Shown here: piece after piece, positions 47,092 to 55,248 of the stretch
Numbering within the stretch: position 1 is the stretch's first letter
Layout: each line of letters starts with the position of its first letter
Source: Oscillospiraceae bacterium
Lineage (GTDB): Bacteria; Bacillota; Clostridia; Oscillospirales; Ruminococcaceae
Length of the DNA stretch: 64,000 nt
Reading direction: 5' to 3'
Assembly (NCBI GenBank): GCA_017847835.1
Contig: JAGASH010000005.1
Location: 124,001 to 188,000 of the forward strand
Program-made: the position numbers and the translations under genes
The notes under the pieces: model-generated
Told to the model about the DNA's origin: nothing
Seen by the model: the letters and a program-made list of their open reading frames with translations, nothing else
Database searches by the model: none

Positions 47092-47115
47092 GTGTTTTTG
47101 CAATTATTATATATA

Positions 47116-47146
47116 AAAAAAAGCCGCTTATCAACACGGCTTTTTG
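47116..47146 (-). terminator. terminator after the ArsB/NhaD-like permease
   Basis: AAGCCG (47121-47126) / CGGCTT (47137-47142) stem with T-run on the minus strand (TTTTTTTTAT). Confidence 0.7.
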
Positions 47147-47153
47147 GTAATTT

Positions 47154-48260
47154 TTATATTTGCCCCGTAAAAAACTCAAATCCGAGCAAAAGCGCAAGAA
47201 AAGCGAAATTGTAAACGGTGAATTCCGCGAAAAATCTGCCTTTTTTCGCGTTTTCCGAGCGAGAGTATAACTTGAACGAAATCAGACTTGCAAGTGACGC
47301 GATAAGCGTGCCCATTCCGCCGATGTTTACTCCGAGAAGAAGCGCGTTTGAGTTTTCCGTGAAGCCCGAAAGCATAATTGCACACGGCACGTTGCTTATA
47401 ATCTGCGACAAGCCACAGCCCAAAAGCAGTTCCCGTCCGCTTAAAATCGAGCTTATAAACGCCCTCACCTGCGGCACAGCCGAGATATTCCCCACGAACA
47501 CGAAAAAGCACACAAATGTGAAAAGCAGCGCGTAATCGGGCTTCGCGAGGATTTTCCTGTCGAAAATCAACGCTGCCAGAAGCGTCACACCAAGCGTTAT
47601 CCGGTAATCGAGGACGCGCGCGACCGTGCAGATACAAACCGAAAAAATCACAGCGTAAACGAAGAAATTCCGCGACGGCTTGAAAGAAACGGTTTTCTCG
47701 CTTTTTTGAACGCTCTCCGAGGGTATGAAAATCAGCGAAATTAAAATCAGCGCGAGGCTGACGCCGCTTATCGGGAGCATTACCGCGAAGAAATCCGCGG
47801 GATTATAGTTGTAGTGGGAATAGATGTAGAGGTTTTGCGGGTTGCCGATTGGGGTTACCATTGAGCCGAGATTTGCCGCTGCCGTTTCCAGAACGATACA
47901 TCGGATTGTCACTCTTTCCCTGCCCTTGAACAGCAAAAGCGTCAGCGGGACAAATGTCAGAAGGCTCACGTCGTTTGTAATGAACATCGACATCACAAAA
48001 CAAAGCACTACAAGCGCTGCCGATAGCGAACACGTGTTCTTGAAACGAGCGGTGAGCTTTGACGAGATAAAGTCAAAAAGCCCCGTTTTCCCGAAGCCCT
48101 GAACCGTTATCATCAAGCAAAACAAAATCCCCAACACCGAGAAATCTATGTAATCAATATATTTTGCGCTCGGCGGAGTAAGTATCATAGAGAGCGCCGC
48201 CAGCGCAAACGCTATGCAAAGCACGGTTTCGCGCTTTATGAAATTCAGAATTTTTGTCAT
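47154..48260 (-). CDS. ArsB/NhaD (SLC13-like) superfamily ion permease
   Basis: 368-residue polytopic protein with about ten hydrophobic segments. The ETAAANLGSMVTPIGNPQNLYIY segment, with its conserved T-P-I-G-N-P re-entrant loop, marks the ion transporter (IT) superfamily (ArsB, NhaD, CitMHS, SLC13). A second related loop is SQIISNVPCAIMLSGF. The substrate (anion, Na+/H+, arsenite) is not visible, and no ars genes are adjacent. It is short for the family (usually 420+). It faces pyrB across a divergent promoter region. Confidence 0.82.
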   Translation of the reverse strand: MTKILNFIKRETVLCIAFALAALSMILTPPSAKYIDYIDFSVLGILFCLMITVQGFGKTGLFDFISSKLTARFKNTCSLSAALVVLCFVMSMFITNDVSLLTFVPLTLLLFKGRERVTIRCIVLETAAANLGSMVTPIGNPQNLYIYSHYNYNPADFFAVMLPISGVSLALILISLIFIPSESVQKSEKTVSFKPSRNFFVYAVIFSVCICTVARVLDYRITLGVTLLAALIFDRKILAKPDYALLFTFVCFFVFVGNISAVPQVRAFISSILSGRELLLGCGLSQIISNVPCAIMLSGFTENSNALLLGVNIGGMGTLIASLASLISFKLYSRSENAKKGRFFAEFTVYNFAFLALLLGFEFFTGQI

Positions 48261-48282
48261 TTTTCATCACCACCAAAATGAT

Positions 48283-48311
48283 ATTATATCACAAATGTTT
48301 TCATATATCAA
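48283..48311 (-). promoter_or_regulatory. promoter of the ion permease
   Basis: Minus strand TTGATA (48306-48311), 17 bases, TATAAT (48283-48288). Confidence 0.65.
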
Positions 48312-48329
48312 TATTTTTTTCAAAACATC

Positions 48330-48358
48330 TTGAAAATTCGCGCTTATTTTGATATAAT
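48330..48358 (+). promoter_or_regulatory. sigma-A promoter of pyrB
   Basis: TTGAAA (48330-48335), 17 bases, TATAAT (48353-48358), 28 bases before the UUG start. No PyrR attenuator is seen in the short leader. Confidence 0.78.
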
Positions 48359-48386
48359 TATAGGGAAAGAAAGGCAGGCGATTATT

Positions 48387-49463
48387 TTGCGATTTAATCA
48401 CTTGATTGATATGGACGATTATTCCGTTTCGCAATGGAATGAAATCGTTGCTCTTGCCGAGAAAATAAAGGCAAATCCCGAGGAGTACTCGGAAAAATGC
48501 AAGGGAAAAATTATGGCAACGCTCTTCTATGAGCCGTCAACCCGCACGCAAATGAGCTTTCAGGCGGCGATGATTAGGCTCGGAGGAAGCATAATAGGCT
48601 TCGATAACCCCGGCAACTCCTCTGTTGCAAAGGGTGAAAACCTAAAAGATACCATCAAAATCGTAAGCACATATTCGGATATTCTCGTTATGCGGCATAA
48701 TCAGGAGGGCTCGGCTAAGGCTGCGGCTCTCTGTGCTGACTGTCACGTCATAAACGCGGGCGACGGCGGTCACCTTCACCCGACGCAGACGCTCACCGAC
48801 TTGCTCACGCTCAAAAGCGAGCTCGGACGTCTGGACAACCTTACCGTGGGACTTTGCGGTGACTTGAAATACGGAAGAACCGTACATTCGCTTGTGAAAG
48901 CGCTCTCCTGCTACCCGAACAACAAATTTGTGCTGATTTCAACCCCGACGCTTGCTCTGCCCTCTTATGTCAAGGATTTTATCGACGCGCACAAAAGCAG
49001 CTTTATCGAGGTCAAGACAATCGACGAGTGCATAGGTCAGCTTGATATGCTGTATATGACGAGAATTCAGCGCGAGCGTTTCGACAGCGACGAGGAATAC
49101 GAGCGGCAGAAAAACGTCTACTGCCTCACAAAAGCGAAAATGGAATACGCGCGCAAGGATATGATTGTTATGCATCCGCTTCCGAGGGTGAACGAGATTG
49201 AGGTTGCCGTGGACGACGACCCGCGAGCGGCTTATTTCCGTCAGGCAAACAACGGAATGTACGTCAGAATGGCGCTTATCCTCACGACAATGCACCTCAC
49301 TCCCAAAACAAAGCCGCTTCTTCTCGGAGAAATCCACAACAACGTCAGCTGCACAAACCCGAAATGCGTCACGCAGACCGAGAAATATCTCCCGCATAGC
49401 TTTGTGAGTTACGGTGATATTTTAATCTGTGAGTACTGCGACGAACGAATTTTACTTCACTGA
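48387..49463 (+). CDS. pyrB: aspartate carbamoyltransferase fused to a PyrI-type zinc domain
   Basis: 358-residue enzyme for the committed step of pyrimidine synthesis. The carbamoyl-phosphate site FYEPSTRTQMSFQAAM and GDGGHLHPTQTLTD and the aspartate-loop MHPLPRVNEIEVAVD are normal. After the usual catalytic part (about 310 residues) a C-terminal stretch has cysteines 322, 327, 348 and 351 (C-x4-C-x20-C-x2-C), nearly the spacing of the zinc domain of E. coli PyrI (C-x4-C-x23-C-x2-C). The allosteric nucleotide-binding domain of PyrI is missing. UUG 48387 gives RFNHLIDMDD, matching PyrB starts; an earlier codon falls in the promoter. ATG 48411 is an alternative. Confidence 0.92.
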   Translation: MRFNHLIDMDDYSVSQWNEIVALAEKIKANPEEYSEKCKGKIMATLFYEPSTRTQMSFQAAMIRLGGSIIGFDNPGNSSVAKGENLKDTIKIVSTYSDILVMRHNQEGSAKAAALCADCHVINAGDGGHLHPTQTLTDLLTLKSELGRLDNLTVGLCGDLKYGRTVHSLVKALSCYPNNKFVLISTPTLALPSYVKDFIDAHKSSFIEVKTIDECIGQLDMLYMTRIQRERFDSDEEYERQKNVYCLTKAKMEYARKDMIVMHPLPRVNEIEVAVDDDPRAAYFRQANNGMYVRMALILTTMHLTPKTKPLLLGEIHNNVSCTNPKCVTQTEKYLPHSFVSYGDILICEYCDERILLH

Positions 49464-49472
49464 CAAAAAAAT

Positions 49473-49503
49473 GCCCGAGAGCAAATCTCGGGCTGTTTTT
49501 TTT
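49473..49503. terminator. bidirectional terminator between pyrB and the SIMPL gene
   Basis: GCCCGAGA (49473-49480) / TCTCGGGC (49486-49493), perfect stem, loop GCAAA; T-runs on both sides. Confidence 0.88.
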
Positions 49504-50143
49504 ACTTTATTTCCCAAACAAAAGTCACCGTGTCGTTTGAACTTATGTCATCGGGCGTGAAATCGGGGATTGCCGCTTCTGCTTTCATCATTCTCGGAGC
49601 GGCAGCAAGCGCATAATTGCTCTGCGAGAACATCTGGATTTCGCCCCAATTATAGTCAACCGAAACCAGCTCTCCGAGCGTCTTTCCCGAGGCTTTGCAC
49701 AAAACTTCAGCTTTTTTCCGAGCGTTTTCGGTTGCCGAAATCAACAATTCTTCCGCAACCTTATCCGGTTCTTTCACAGAAAATCCCACGGAAAACTCCG
49801 CGTCCGCGCCGCTGTTGGCAATCGCGGTAAGCGTTTTCGCAAGCGCTTCGGCAGTGAAATCAAAACCAAGCTTCAGATGATACGCGCAGATGTAACCCTT
49901 GAACTCCTGCTTTCCGCGGTCGTATGAATAGTTCGTATTCGCGCTGAAATTCAGCGTTTTCAAATCGTCCTTCGCGTATCCAACGGCAATAATCGCATTT
50001 TGCAGCTTTTCAATTTTTTCGTTTGCCTCGTTTACCGCAGCAACGTAATCCATATTTTTTCCGTTAAGATTGAGCGTTACCTCAACATAATCGGGCTTTG
50101 TTTTCGCTGTTCCTACACCCTTTACGGTAATTGTTCCCGACAT
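49502..50143 (-). CDS. SIMPL domain (DUF541) protein, no signal peptide
   Basis: 213-residue protein. MSGTITVKGVGTAKTKPDYVEVTLNLNG opens the SIMPL domain, with NANTNYSYD-like and EQLVSVDYNWGEI-like strands and a final NDTVTFVWEI. Family members (for example BP26) are usually exported oligomeric proteins of unclear function, but this one has no signal peptide, so it seems cytoplasmic. ATG 50143 follows AAAGGAG. It follows the Na+ pump terminator and has no clear promoter. Confidence 0.85.
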   Translation of the reverse strand: MSGTITVKGVGTAKTKPDYVEVTLNLNGKNMDYVAAVNEANEKIEKLQNAIIAVGYAKDDLKTLNFSANTNYSYDRGKQEFKGYICAYHLKLGFDFTAEALAKTLTAIANSGADAEFSVGFSVKEPDKVAEELLISATENARKKAEVLCKASGKTLGELVSVDYNWGEIQMFSQSNYALAAAPRMMKAEAAIPDFTPDDISSNDTVTFVWEIK

Positions 50144-50165
50144 AAAAAACTCCTTTCATTAAAGC

Positions 50166-50209
50166 AAAGGCAAGAAGTCGCTCCAGCCTTGAAGACGCCT
50201 CTTGCCTTT
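50166..50209 (-). terminator. terminator after the Na+ pump beta subunit
   Basis: AAAGGCAAGA (50166-50175) / TCTTGCCTTT (50200-50209), about 24 bases between; followed on the minus strand by GCTTTAATG. Strong stem, weak T-run in that direction. Confidence 0.65.
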
Positions 50210-50217
50210 TTGTTTGT

Positions 50218-51477
50218 TTAACCCAAAACGCTGAGCAATACACCTGCAGCAACTGCCGAACCGATTACACCTGCAACGTTCGGACCCATTGCGTGCATAA
50301 GCAGGAAGTTTGACGGGTTGCTCTGCGCGCCGACTTTCTGAGAAACACGCGCTGCCATCGGTACCGCGGAAACACCGGCTGAACCGATAAGCGGGTTGAT
50401 TTTCTTGCCGGAGATGATATACATCAGCTTGCCGAGCAGCACACCGCACGCTGTACCAACACAGAATGCAATCAAACCGAGCGCGATGATGAACAGAGTC
50501 TTCGGAGAGAGGAAGTTCTCAGCAACCGCTGTTGCACCAACTGTAATTCCGAGGAAAATCGTGATAATATTCATCAGCTCGTTCTGAGCGGTGTTTACAA
50601 GTCTTCCGCAAACGCCGGACTCCTTCATCAGGTTGCCGAACATCAATACACCAACCAGAGGTGCTGCCGAAGGTACAATAAGCGAAACTATTATAGTAAC
50701 CGCAATCGGGAAAACGACCTTTTCAAGCTTCGATACCTCGCGGAGCTGTCCCATTTTGACCTGACGTTCCTTCTCCGTGGTAAGAGCCTTCATAATGGGC
50801 GGCTGAATTACAGGAACGAGCGCCATATACGAATACGCAGCAACCGCAATCGGGCCGAGAAGCTGAGGAGCAAGCTTTGAGGTGAGGTAAATAGCCGTAG
50901 GACCGTCTGCACCACCGATAATTGCAATCGAGCCTGCTTCTTTAAGCGTGAAGTCTGCAATACCCGTGAGGTTAAGCAGGCAAGCTCCGAGGAATGTAAA
51001 GAAGATACCGCCCTGAGCAGCAGCACCGAGCAGGAAACTCTTCGGGTTTGCAATCAGCGGGCCGAAGTCGGTCATCGCACCGATACCGAGGAAGATAATC
51101 GGCGGGTAAATTCCGAGCTTTACACCCAGATAAAGCATATCGAGTAGTCCGCCTTCGTGGAGAACTCGTCCATAATCAAGCGATGTATGTTTCGTAAACT
51201 CAACAATTACATTTGAGCCCTGCTCAATATACTCGGGAGCGAAATACGGGTTTGTCGCGGGGTCCCAGAGATACGAATGATAAAGTTCCGCATTAGGCAG
51301 GTTTGTCAGAAGCATACCGAATGCAATCGGGAGCATAAGCAGCGGCTCGTACTGCTTCTTAATAGCAAGATAAAACAGAACAAACGAAAGCAAAATCATA
51401 AGTCCGTTCTGCCACGTCAGCCCCATAAATCCGGACCCGTCTATGAGCCCTTTGACAGTGTTTGCAAATATTTCCAT
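50218..51477 (-). CDS. oadB: Na+-translocating decarboxylase beta subunit
   Basis: 419-residue polytopic subunit that couples decarboxylation of a biotin-bound carboxyl group to Na+ export. The MTDFGPLIANPKSFLLGAAAQGGIF and IIGGADGPTAIYLTSKLAPQ segments with the conserved D-F-G-P and G-G-A-D-G-P motifs define the OadB/GcdB/MmdB family. ATG 51477 is chosen; an extension of 22 codons overlaps the gamma-subunit end. The decarboxylated substrate (oxaloacetate, methylmalonyl-CoA, glutaconyl-CoA) depends on an alpha subunit not found here. Gene symbol is by family. Confidence 0.92.
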   Translation of the reverse strand: MEIFANTVKGLIDGSGFMGLTWQNGLMILLSFVLFYLAIKKQYEPLLMLPIAFGMLLTNLPNAELYHSYLWDPATNPYFAPEYIEQGSNVIVEFTKHTSLDYGRVLHEGGLLDMLYLGVKLGIYPPIIFLGIGAMTDFGPLIANPKSFLLGAAAQGGIFFTFLGACLLNLTGIADFTLKEAGSIAIIGGADGPTAIYLTSKLAPQLLGPIAVAAYSYMALVPVIQPPIMKALTTEKERQVKMGQLREVSKLEKVVFPIAVTIIVSLIVPSAAPLVGVLMFGNLMKESGVCGRLVNTAQNELMNIITIFLGITVGATAVAENFLSPKTLFIIALGLIAFCVGTACGVLLGKLMYIISGKKINPLIGSAGVSAVPMAARVSQKVGAQSNPSNFLLMHAMGPNVAGVIGSAVAAGVLLSVLG

Positions 51478-51500
51478 ATATTGTTTTCCTTTCAGCCGTA

Positions 51501-51995
51501 TCAGAACGGACGAGTGTTTTCGGTAATTCCGGCAGCGCTCCACGCAGAACGTGCGCGTTTGCCCTCGTGCTTTCTTACGCTCTTAATCGTAAAGCCCTCG
51601 TCATCGGTGTATGCAGCAATCGCCGCGCTTATAACAGCAATAAGCTCGCCGTCATCCTCGACCTCTGCCGCTTCCTCGACAACAGGCGCTTCAACCGCCT
51701 TCTGAACAGCTTCCTGTGCTTTTGCAGCCGCAGCCGCTTCCTGCTTCTTTTTCTTCGACTTGTCAACAGCCTTGAAAAGCGTTCCCATAAGCCAGAAGAA
51801 GAAAATCAGAATTGCAAGTATCAGGAAAACTACCAAAATACCCGTAACCGTAATAATTCCTACACTTCCCCAATAATCGGGGTCGGAAATCTGCTGTTGT
51901 GCAACGCTTTTTTCTGCGTCGCCGGTATACGACAGAAGTCTGTCGATTACGCTTGGCTCAGCGCTCTCCGACATTAAGTTCAGAAACAAATTCAT
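51501..51995 (-). CDS. Na+ decarboxylase gamma-like subunit (OadG family)
   Basis: 164-residue protein with one N-terminal membrane helix (SVGIITVTGILVVFLILAILIFFFWLM, about 45-70), a lysine/alanine-rich linker, and a C-terminal segment EDDGELIAVISAAIAAYTDD, which resembles OadG/MmdE tails. Such subunits assemble the pump. The alpha subunit and biotin carrier are absent from this operon. It starts the operon from the promoter at 52052-52080. Confidence 0.83.
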   Translation of the reverse strand: MNLFLNLMSESAEPSVIDRLLSYTGDAEKSVAQQQISDPDYWGSVGIITVTGILVVFLILAILIFFFWLMGTLFKAVDKSKKKKQEAAAAAKAQEAVQKAVEAPVVEEAAEVEDDGELIAVISAAIAAYTDDEGFTIKSVRKHEGKRARSAWSAAGITENTRPF

Positions 51996-52051
51996 AAATT
52001 ATCTCCTTTTTCACTCGAAAAAACGAGTTATTTTCTTTAACAAACATTATA

Positions 52052-52080
52052 ATTATACTATATTTTCCAAAATAATTCAA
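52052..52080 (-). promoter_or_regulatory. promoter of the Na+ pump genes
   Basis: Minus strand TTGAAT (52075-52080), 17 bases, TATAAT (52052-52057). Downstream the leader has a small ACTCG/CGAGT hairpin. Confidence 0.7.
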
Positions 52081-52151
52081 TATCAATCCCGCAACTTGTG
52101 ATAACGAGATTTTTCAACAATTTCGGCGCATTTTTATGCAAATCGACGAAA

Positions 52152-52859
52152 TCAATAAAACCCGCCGTCAACACCAAGGATTTGCCCCGTTATAAAGCCA
52201 TTTTCGACAATCGCGCGAACCGCTTTTGCAACCTCGCTTGCCTTCCCCAGACGACCGAGCGGTGTTTCATAGCAAAGCTCGGCAAGCTCTTCGGCACTCA
52301 GATGAGAGCTGTTCATCGGGCTGTCGATAACCCCGGGAGCAACCGCGTTTACCGTAATCCCCGACAAACCGAGTTCCTTCGCAAGTGCCTTTGTAAAGCC
52401 GATTTCTCCCGCTTTTGCCGCCGAGTAAGCGACCTCGCAGGATGCGCCGTGAACTCCCCAAACCGATGAAATGTTCACAACAGCGCCGTTTTTTCGGTTA
52501 ATCATCTGCGGCACAACCGCTTTTGTTACCCGAAAACAACCCGTGAGGTTCACGGAAATCTGCTTTTCCCATTCCTCGTCCGTTGTGTCCGTGAACGGTT
52601 TGATAAGCGCAATTCCCGCGTTGTTCACCAGAATGTCAATCCTCGAAAACTCTTTCAGCACGTTTTCGACCGCCGCTTGCACGGATTTTCCGTCGGAGAT
52701 GTCCATTTTAACGGGAAAGCTGCGGAATTTTGCCGAAAGCTCCCGAGCACGTTCCTCGTTATTGAAATAGGTGAAAGCAACATCGTCCGTTCTCGAAAAT
52801 TCCTCGACAAGCGCCGAGCCGATTGCGCCAGTGCCGCCTGTTATCAGTATCACGCTCAT
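52152..52859 (-). CDS. short-chain dehydrogenase/reductase (FabG-like)
   Basis: 235-residue NAD(P)-dependent reductase. The cofactor motif TGGTGAIGSALVEEF, the NNAG of ILVNNAGIALIKP, the catalytic Ser in NISSVWGVHGAS, Tyr and Lys in VAYSAAKAGEIG, and a terminal GQILGVDGG are typical of FabG-like SDRs. The Tyr-x-x-x-Lys is intact. The true substrate is unknown; no fab gene is nearby. Its start codon overlaps the stop of the ClpE-like gene (ATGA). Confidence 0.92.
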   Translation of the reverse strand: MSVILITGGTGAIGSALVEEFSRTDDVAFTYFNNEERARELSAKFRSFPVKMDISDGKSVQAAVENVLKEFSRIDILVNNAGIALIKPFTDTTDEEWEKQISVNLTGCFRVTKAVVPQMINRKNGAVVNISSVWGVHGASCEVAYSAAKAGEIGFTKALAKELGLSGITVNAVAPGVIDSPMNSSHLSAEELAELCYETPLGRLGKASEVAKAVRAIVENGFITGQILGVDGGFY

Positions 52860-55228
52860 TTCAGCTCAACCTTTATCTCGTCGTCCGAAGCCGTTATTTC
52901 AACCTTGCTGAACTGCTTTTCGCTGTTCTCAATAAACATTTCGGCGATTTTGTCCTCGATGTCCGAGCGAATTACTCTGCGGATATCGCGCCCGCCGAAT
53001 TTTCCGCCGAACGCTTTCTTTGCAACTGCCGCGTAAACATCGTCCGAGATGTTCAAATCAAGCTTCTTTTCTGCGAGCGGTGAACGCAGCTCCTCGAGAT
53101 TGAGCTTCGCGATTTTCGCGTAAGCTTCCTCGGAAAGCGGCTTGAACACAATCACCTCGTCCACGCGCGCCAGAAATTCCGGTCTGAGGAAGTCGCGAAG
53201 CCCTTTCATCGCGCGCTCTTTCGTGACATCGCTCTGCGTTTTCGCAAAGCCCACGCCGTTCATTCCGTTCGATGAGCCCGCGTTTGACGTCATCGCGATA
53301 ATCGTGTTCTCGAAGCTGACGTTTCTGCCCTGAGAGTCGGTGATTTTGCCCTCGTCGAGAATTTGCAGCAGGATATTCATCACATCGGGGTGCGCTTTCT
53401 CGATTTCATCGAACAAAATCACGGAGTACGGCTTTCTGCGAACGCGCTCGGTGAGCTGTCCCGCTTCGTCATAGCCGACGTATCCTGGAGGCGAACCGAT
53501 GATTTTGCTCACGCTGTGCTTTTCCATATACTCCGACATATCCAGCCGTATCAGCGGGTCAACGCTGTCAAACATCTCCTTTGCAAGCACCTTCACAAGC
53601 TCGGTTTTTCCCACGCCCGTCGGTCCTACAAAGATGAACGAAGCAGGTCTTCTGCGGTCGGAAAGCTGTACTCTCGAACGCTTAATCGCCTTTGCGACAA
53701 GCTCGCACGCTTCGTCCTGTCCGATGATTTTCGACTTCAGAGTGTCCTCGAGAACCGACATTCTCTTGTACTCGGTTTCGCGGATTTTGTTCGCGGGAAT
53801 TCCCGTCCAAAGCTCGATTACCTTCGACAAATCGTCCACGGTAACTTCAACATTCTCGGCTTTCGGTTTGATTTCGGCAATTTTCTGCTCGGTCTGAGCA
53901 ATCGTCGTTTTCAGCTCGGCAAGCCGCTCGTAGTCAATGTTTGAGTCGCCCGCAAGCTCGCTTTCCTCGCGGCGCTGCTCGGACAAATCGGTTTTCAGCT
54001 TCTCATATTCGGTGATATCAGCATTGCCCAAAGACGCGCAAGCGCACGCTTCGTCAAGCAGGTCAATTGCCTTGTCGGGCAAAAATCTGTCGTTGATATA
54101 ACGCTCGGAAAGCGTCGCGCACATTTTCGCGATTTCGTCCGAAACGTGAACCTTGTGGTGCTCCTCATAGTACTGCTTAATACCGCCGAGCAGCTCTATC
54201 GTTTCCTCAATAGTCGGCTCGTTTACTGTAACAGGCTGGAAACGTCGCTCAAGCGCGCTGTCCTTTTCGATGTGCTTTCGGTACTCGGAGAAAGTTGTCG
54301 CGCCGATAACCTGAAGTTCACCTCTTGAAAGCGCGGGCTTGAAGATATTTGCCGCGTTCATCGAGCCCTCGGAGTCGCCGCCCGTGCCGACAAGATTGTG
54401 TACCTCGTCCACGAAAAGCATAACATTTCCCGCGTTTTTCACCTCGTCAATCAAGCTCTTAACGCGGCTCTCAAACTGCCCTCTGAACTGTGTTCCCGCA
54501 ACAAGCGCCGTTAAATCAAGCAGGTACAGCTCTTTTCCGCGAAGTCTGAACGGAACGTCACCGCTTGCCAATTTAAGCGCAATTCCCTCGGCAATCGCGG
54601 TTTTACCAACTCCCGGCTCACCGATAAGGCAAGGATTGTTCTTCGTGCGTCTTGACAGGATTTGGAGCACGCGGTAAATCTCCTTCTCGCGCCCTATTAT
54701 GCGGTCAATTTTGCCTTCCTTCGCACGTCTTGTCAAATTCGTGCAGTAGGTTTCAAGACACTTGCGCTTTTTGTCGGGTTTCTCGGGCTTCTTTTTCTGC
54801 TTCTTCTCGGTTTCACCATCGTTCTTGCTGTTGTCGGAAGAACCGCCGCCGAACAGATTTTTCAGGAAATTCGGCATTGTTCCCGCACCGCCGCGCTCGA
54901 AAAGATTGTCCTCTTCCTTGGGAGCGTCCTCATCGTCCTCGGGTTCGGGAAATTCATCGCCCATAGCTTCGTCATCATCTTTACCGTCAAGTCCCAGCTG
55001 TTTCAGAAAATCGCTGTCAAGCTCTCCGTTCTCGCCGAAAAGACTGTCGCAGGCATTTTCCAGCTCGTCCTCGGAAATGCCCATCTGCTTCAGATAATCG
55101 CTCACCTGCGGTAAACCGAGGTCCTTTGCGCATTGCAGACATAACCCCTCGCTCTTACGCTCTGTGCCGCTCATCGTTGATACAAACAGCACAGCAGGAC
55201 GGGTTTTACATCTTGAACACATCATCAT
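52856..55228 (-). CDS. ClpE/ClpC-type AAA+ unfoldase with N-terminal zinc finger
   Basis: 790-residue HSP100 chaperone that would unfold substrates for ClpP. The N-terminus has a four-cysteine zinc finger (MCSRCKT, then LCLQCAKD) rather than a Clp_N repeat domain, followed by an acidic then basic linker. D1 has LIGEPGVGKTAIAEGIA and a D2 copy FVGPTGVGKTELVKVL. GVGF in D2 corresponds to the ClpP-contact tripeptide, so ClpP docking is likely. The layout is that of ClpE. ATG 55228 has AAGGTG 6 bases upstream; an upstream GTG is too near. Translationally coupled to the SDR. Confidence 0.92.
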   Translation of the reverse strand: MMMCSRCKTRPAVLFVSTMSGTERKSEGLCLQCAKDLGLPQVSDYLKQMGISEDELENACDSLFGENGELDSDFLKQLGLDGKDDDEAMGDEFPEPEDDEDAPKEEDNLFERGGAGTMPNFLKNLFGGGSSDNSKNDGETEKKQKKKPEKPDKKRKCLETYCTNLTRRAKEGKIDRIIGREKEIYRVLQILSRRTKNNPCLIGEPGVGKTAIAEGIALKLASGDVPFRLRGKELYLLDLTALVAGTQFRGQFESRVKSLIDEVKNAGNVMLFVDEVHNLVGTGGDSEGSMNAANIFKPALSRGELQVIGATTFSEYRKHIEKDSALERRFQPVTVNEPTIEETIELLGGIKQYYEEHHKVHVSDEIAKMCATLSERYINDRFLPDKAIDLLDEACACASLGNADITEYEKLKTDLSEQRREESELAGDSNIDYERLAELKTTIAQTEQKIAEIKPKAENVEVTVDDLSKVIELWTGIPANKIRETEYKRMSVLEDTLKSKIIGQDEACELVAKAIKRSRVQLSDRRRPASFIFVGPTGVGKTELVKVLAKEMFDSVDPLIRLDMSEYMEKHSVSKIIGSPPGYVGYDEAGQLTERVRRKPYSVILFDEIEKAHPDVMNILLQILDEGKITDSQGRNVSFENTIIAMTSNAGSSNGMNGVGFAKTQSDVTKERAMKGLRDFLRPEFLARVDEVIVFKPLSEEAYAKIAKLNLEELRSPLAEKKLDLNISDDVYAAVAKKAFGGKFGGRDIRRVIRSDIEDKIAEMFIENSEKQFSKVEITASDDEIKVELK

Positions 55229-55248
55229 TGAAATCACCTTACCTTAGT

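Noticed and set aside
48330..48386. Upstream start for pyrB at 48330
   Set aside because: It falls inside the -35 box of the promoter; UUG 48387 fits PyrB N-termini.
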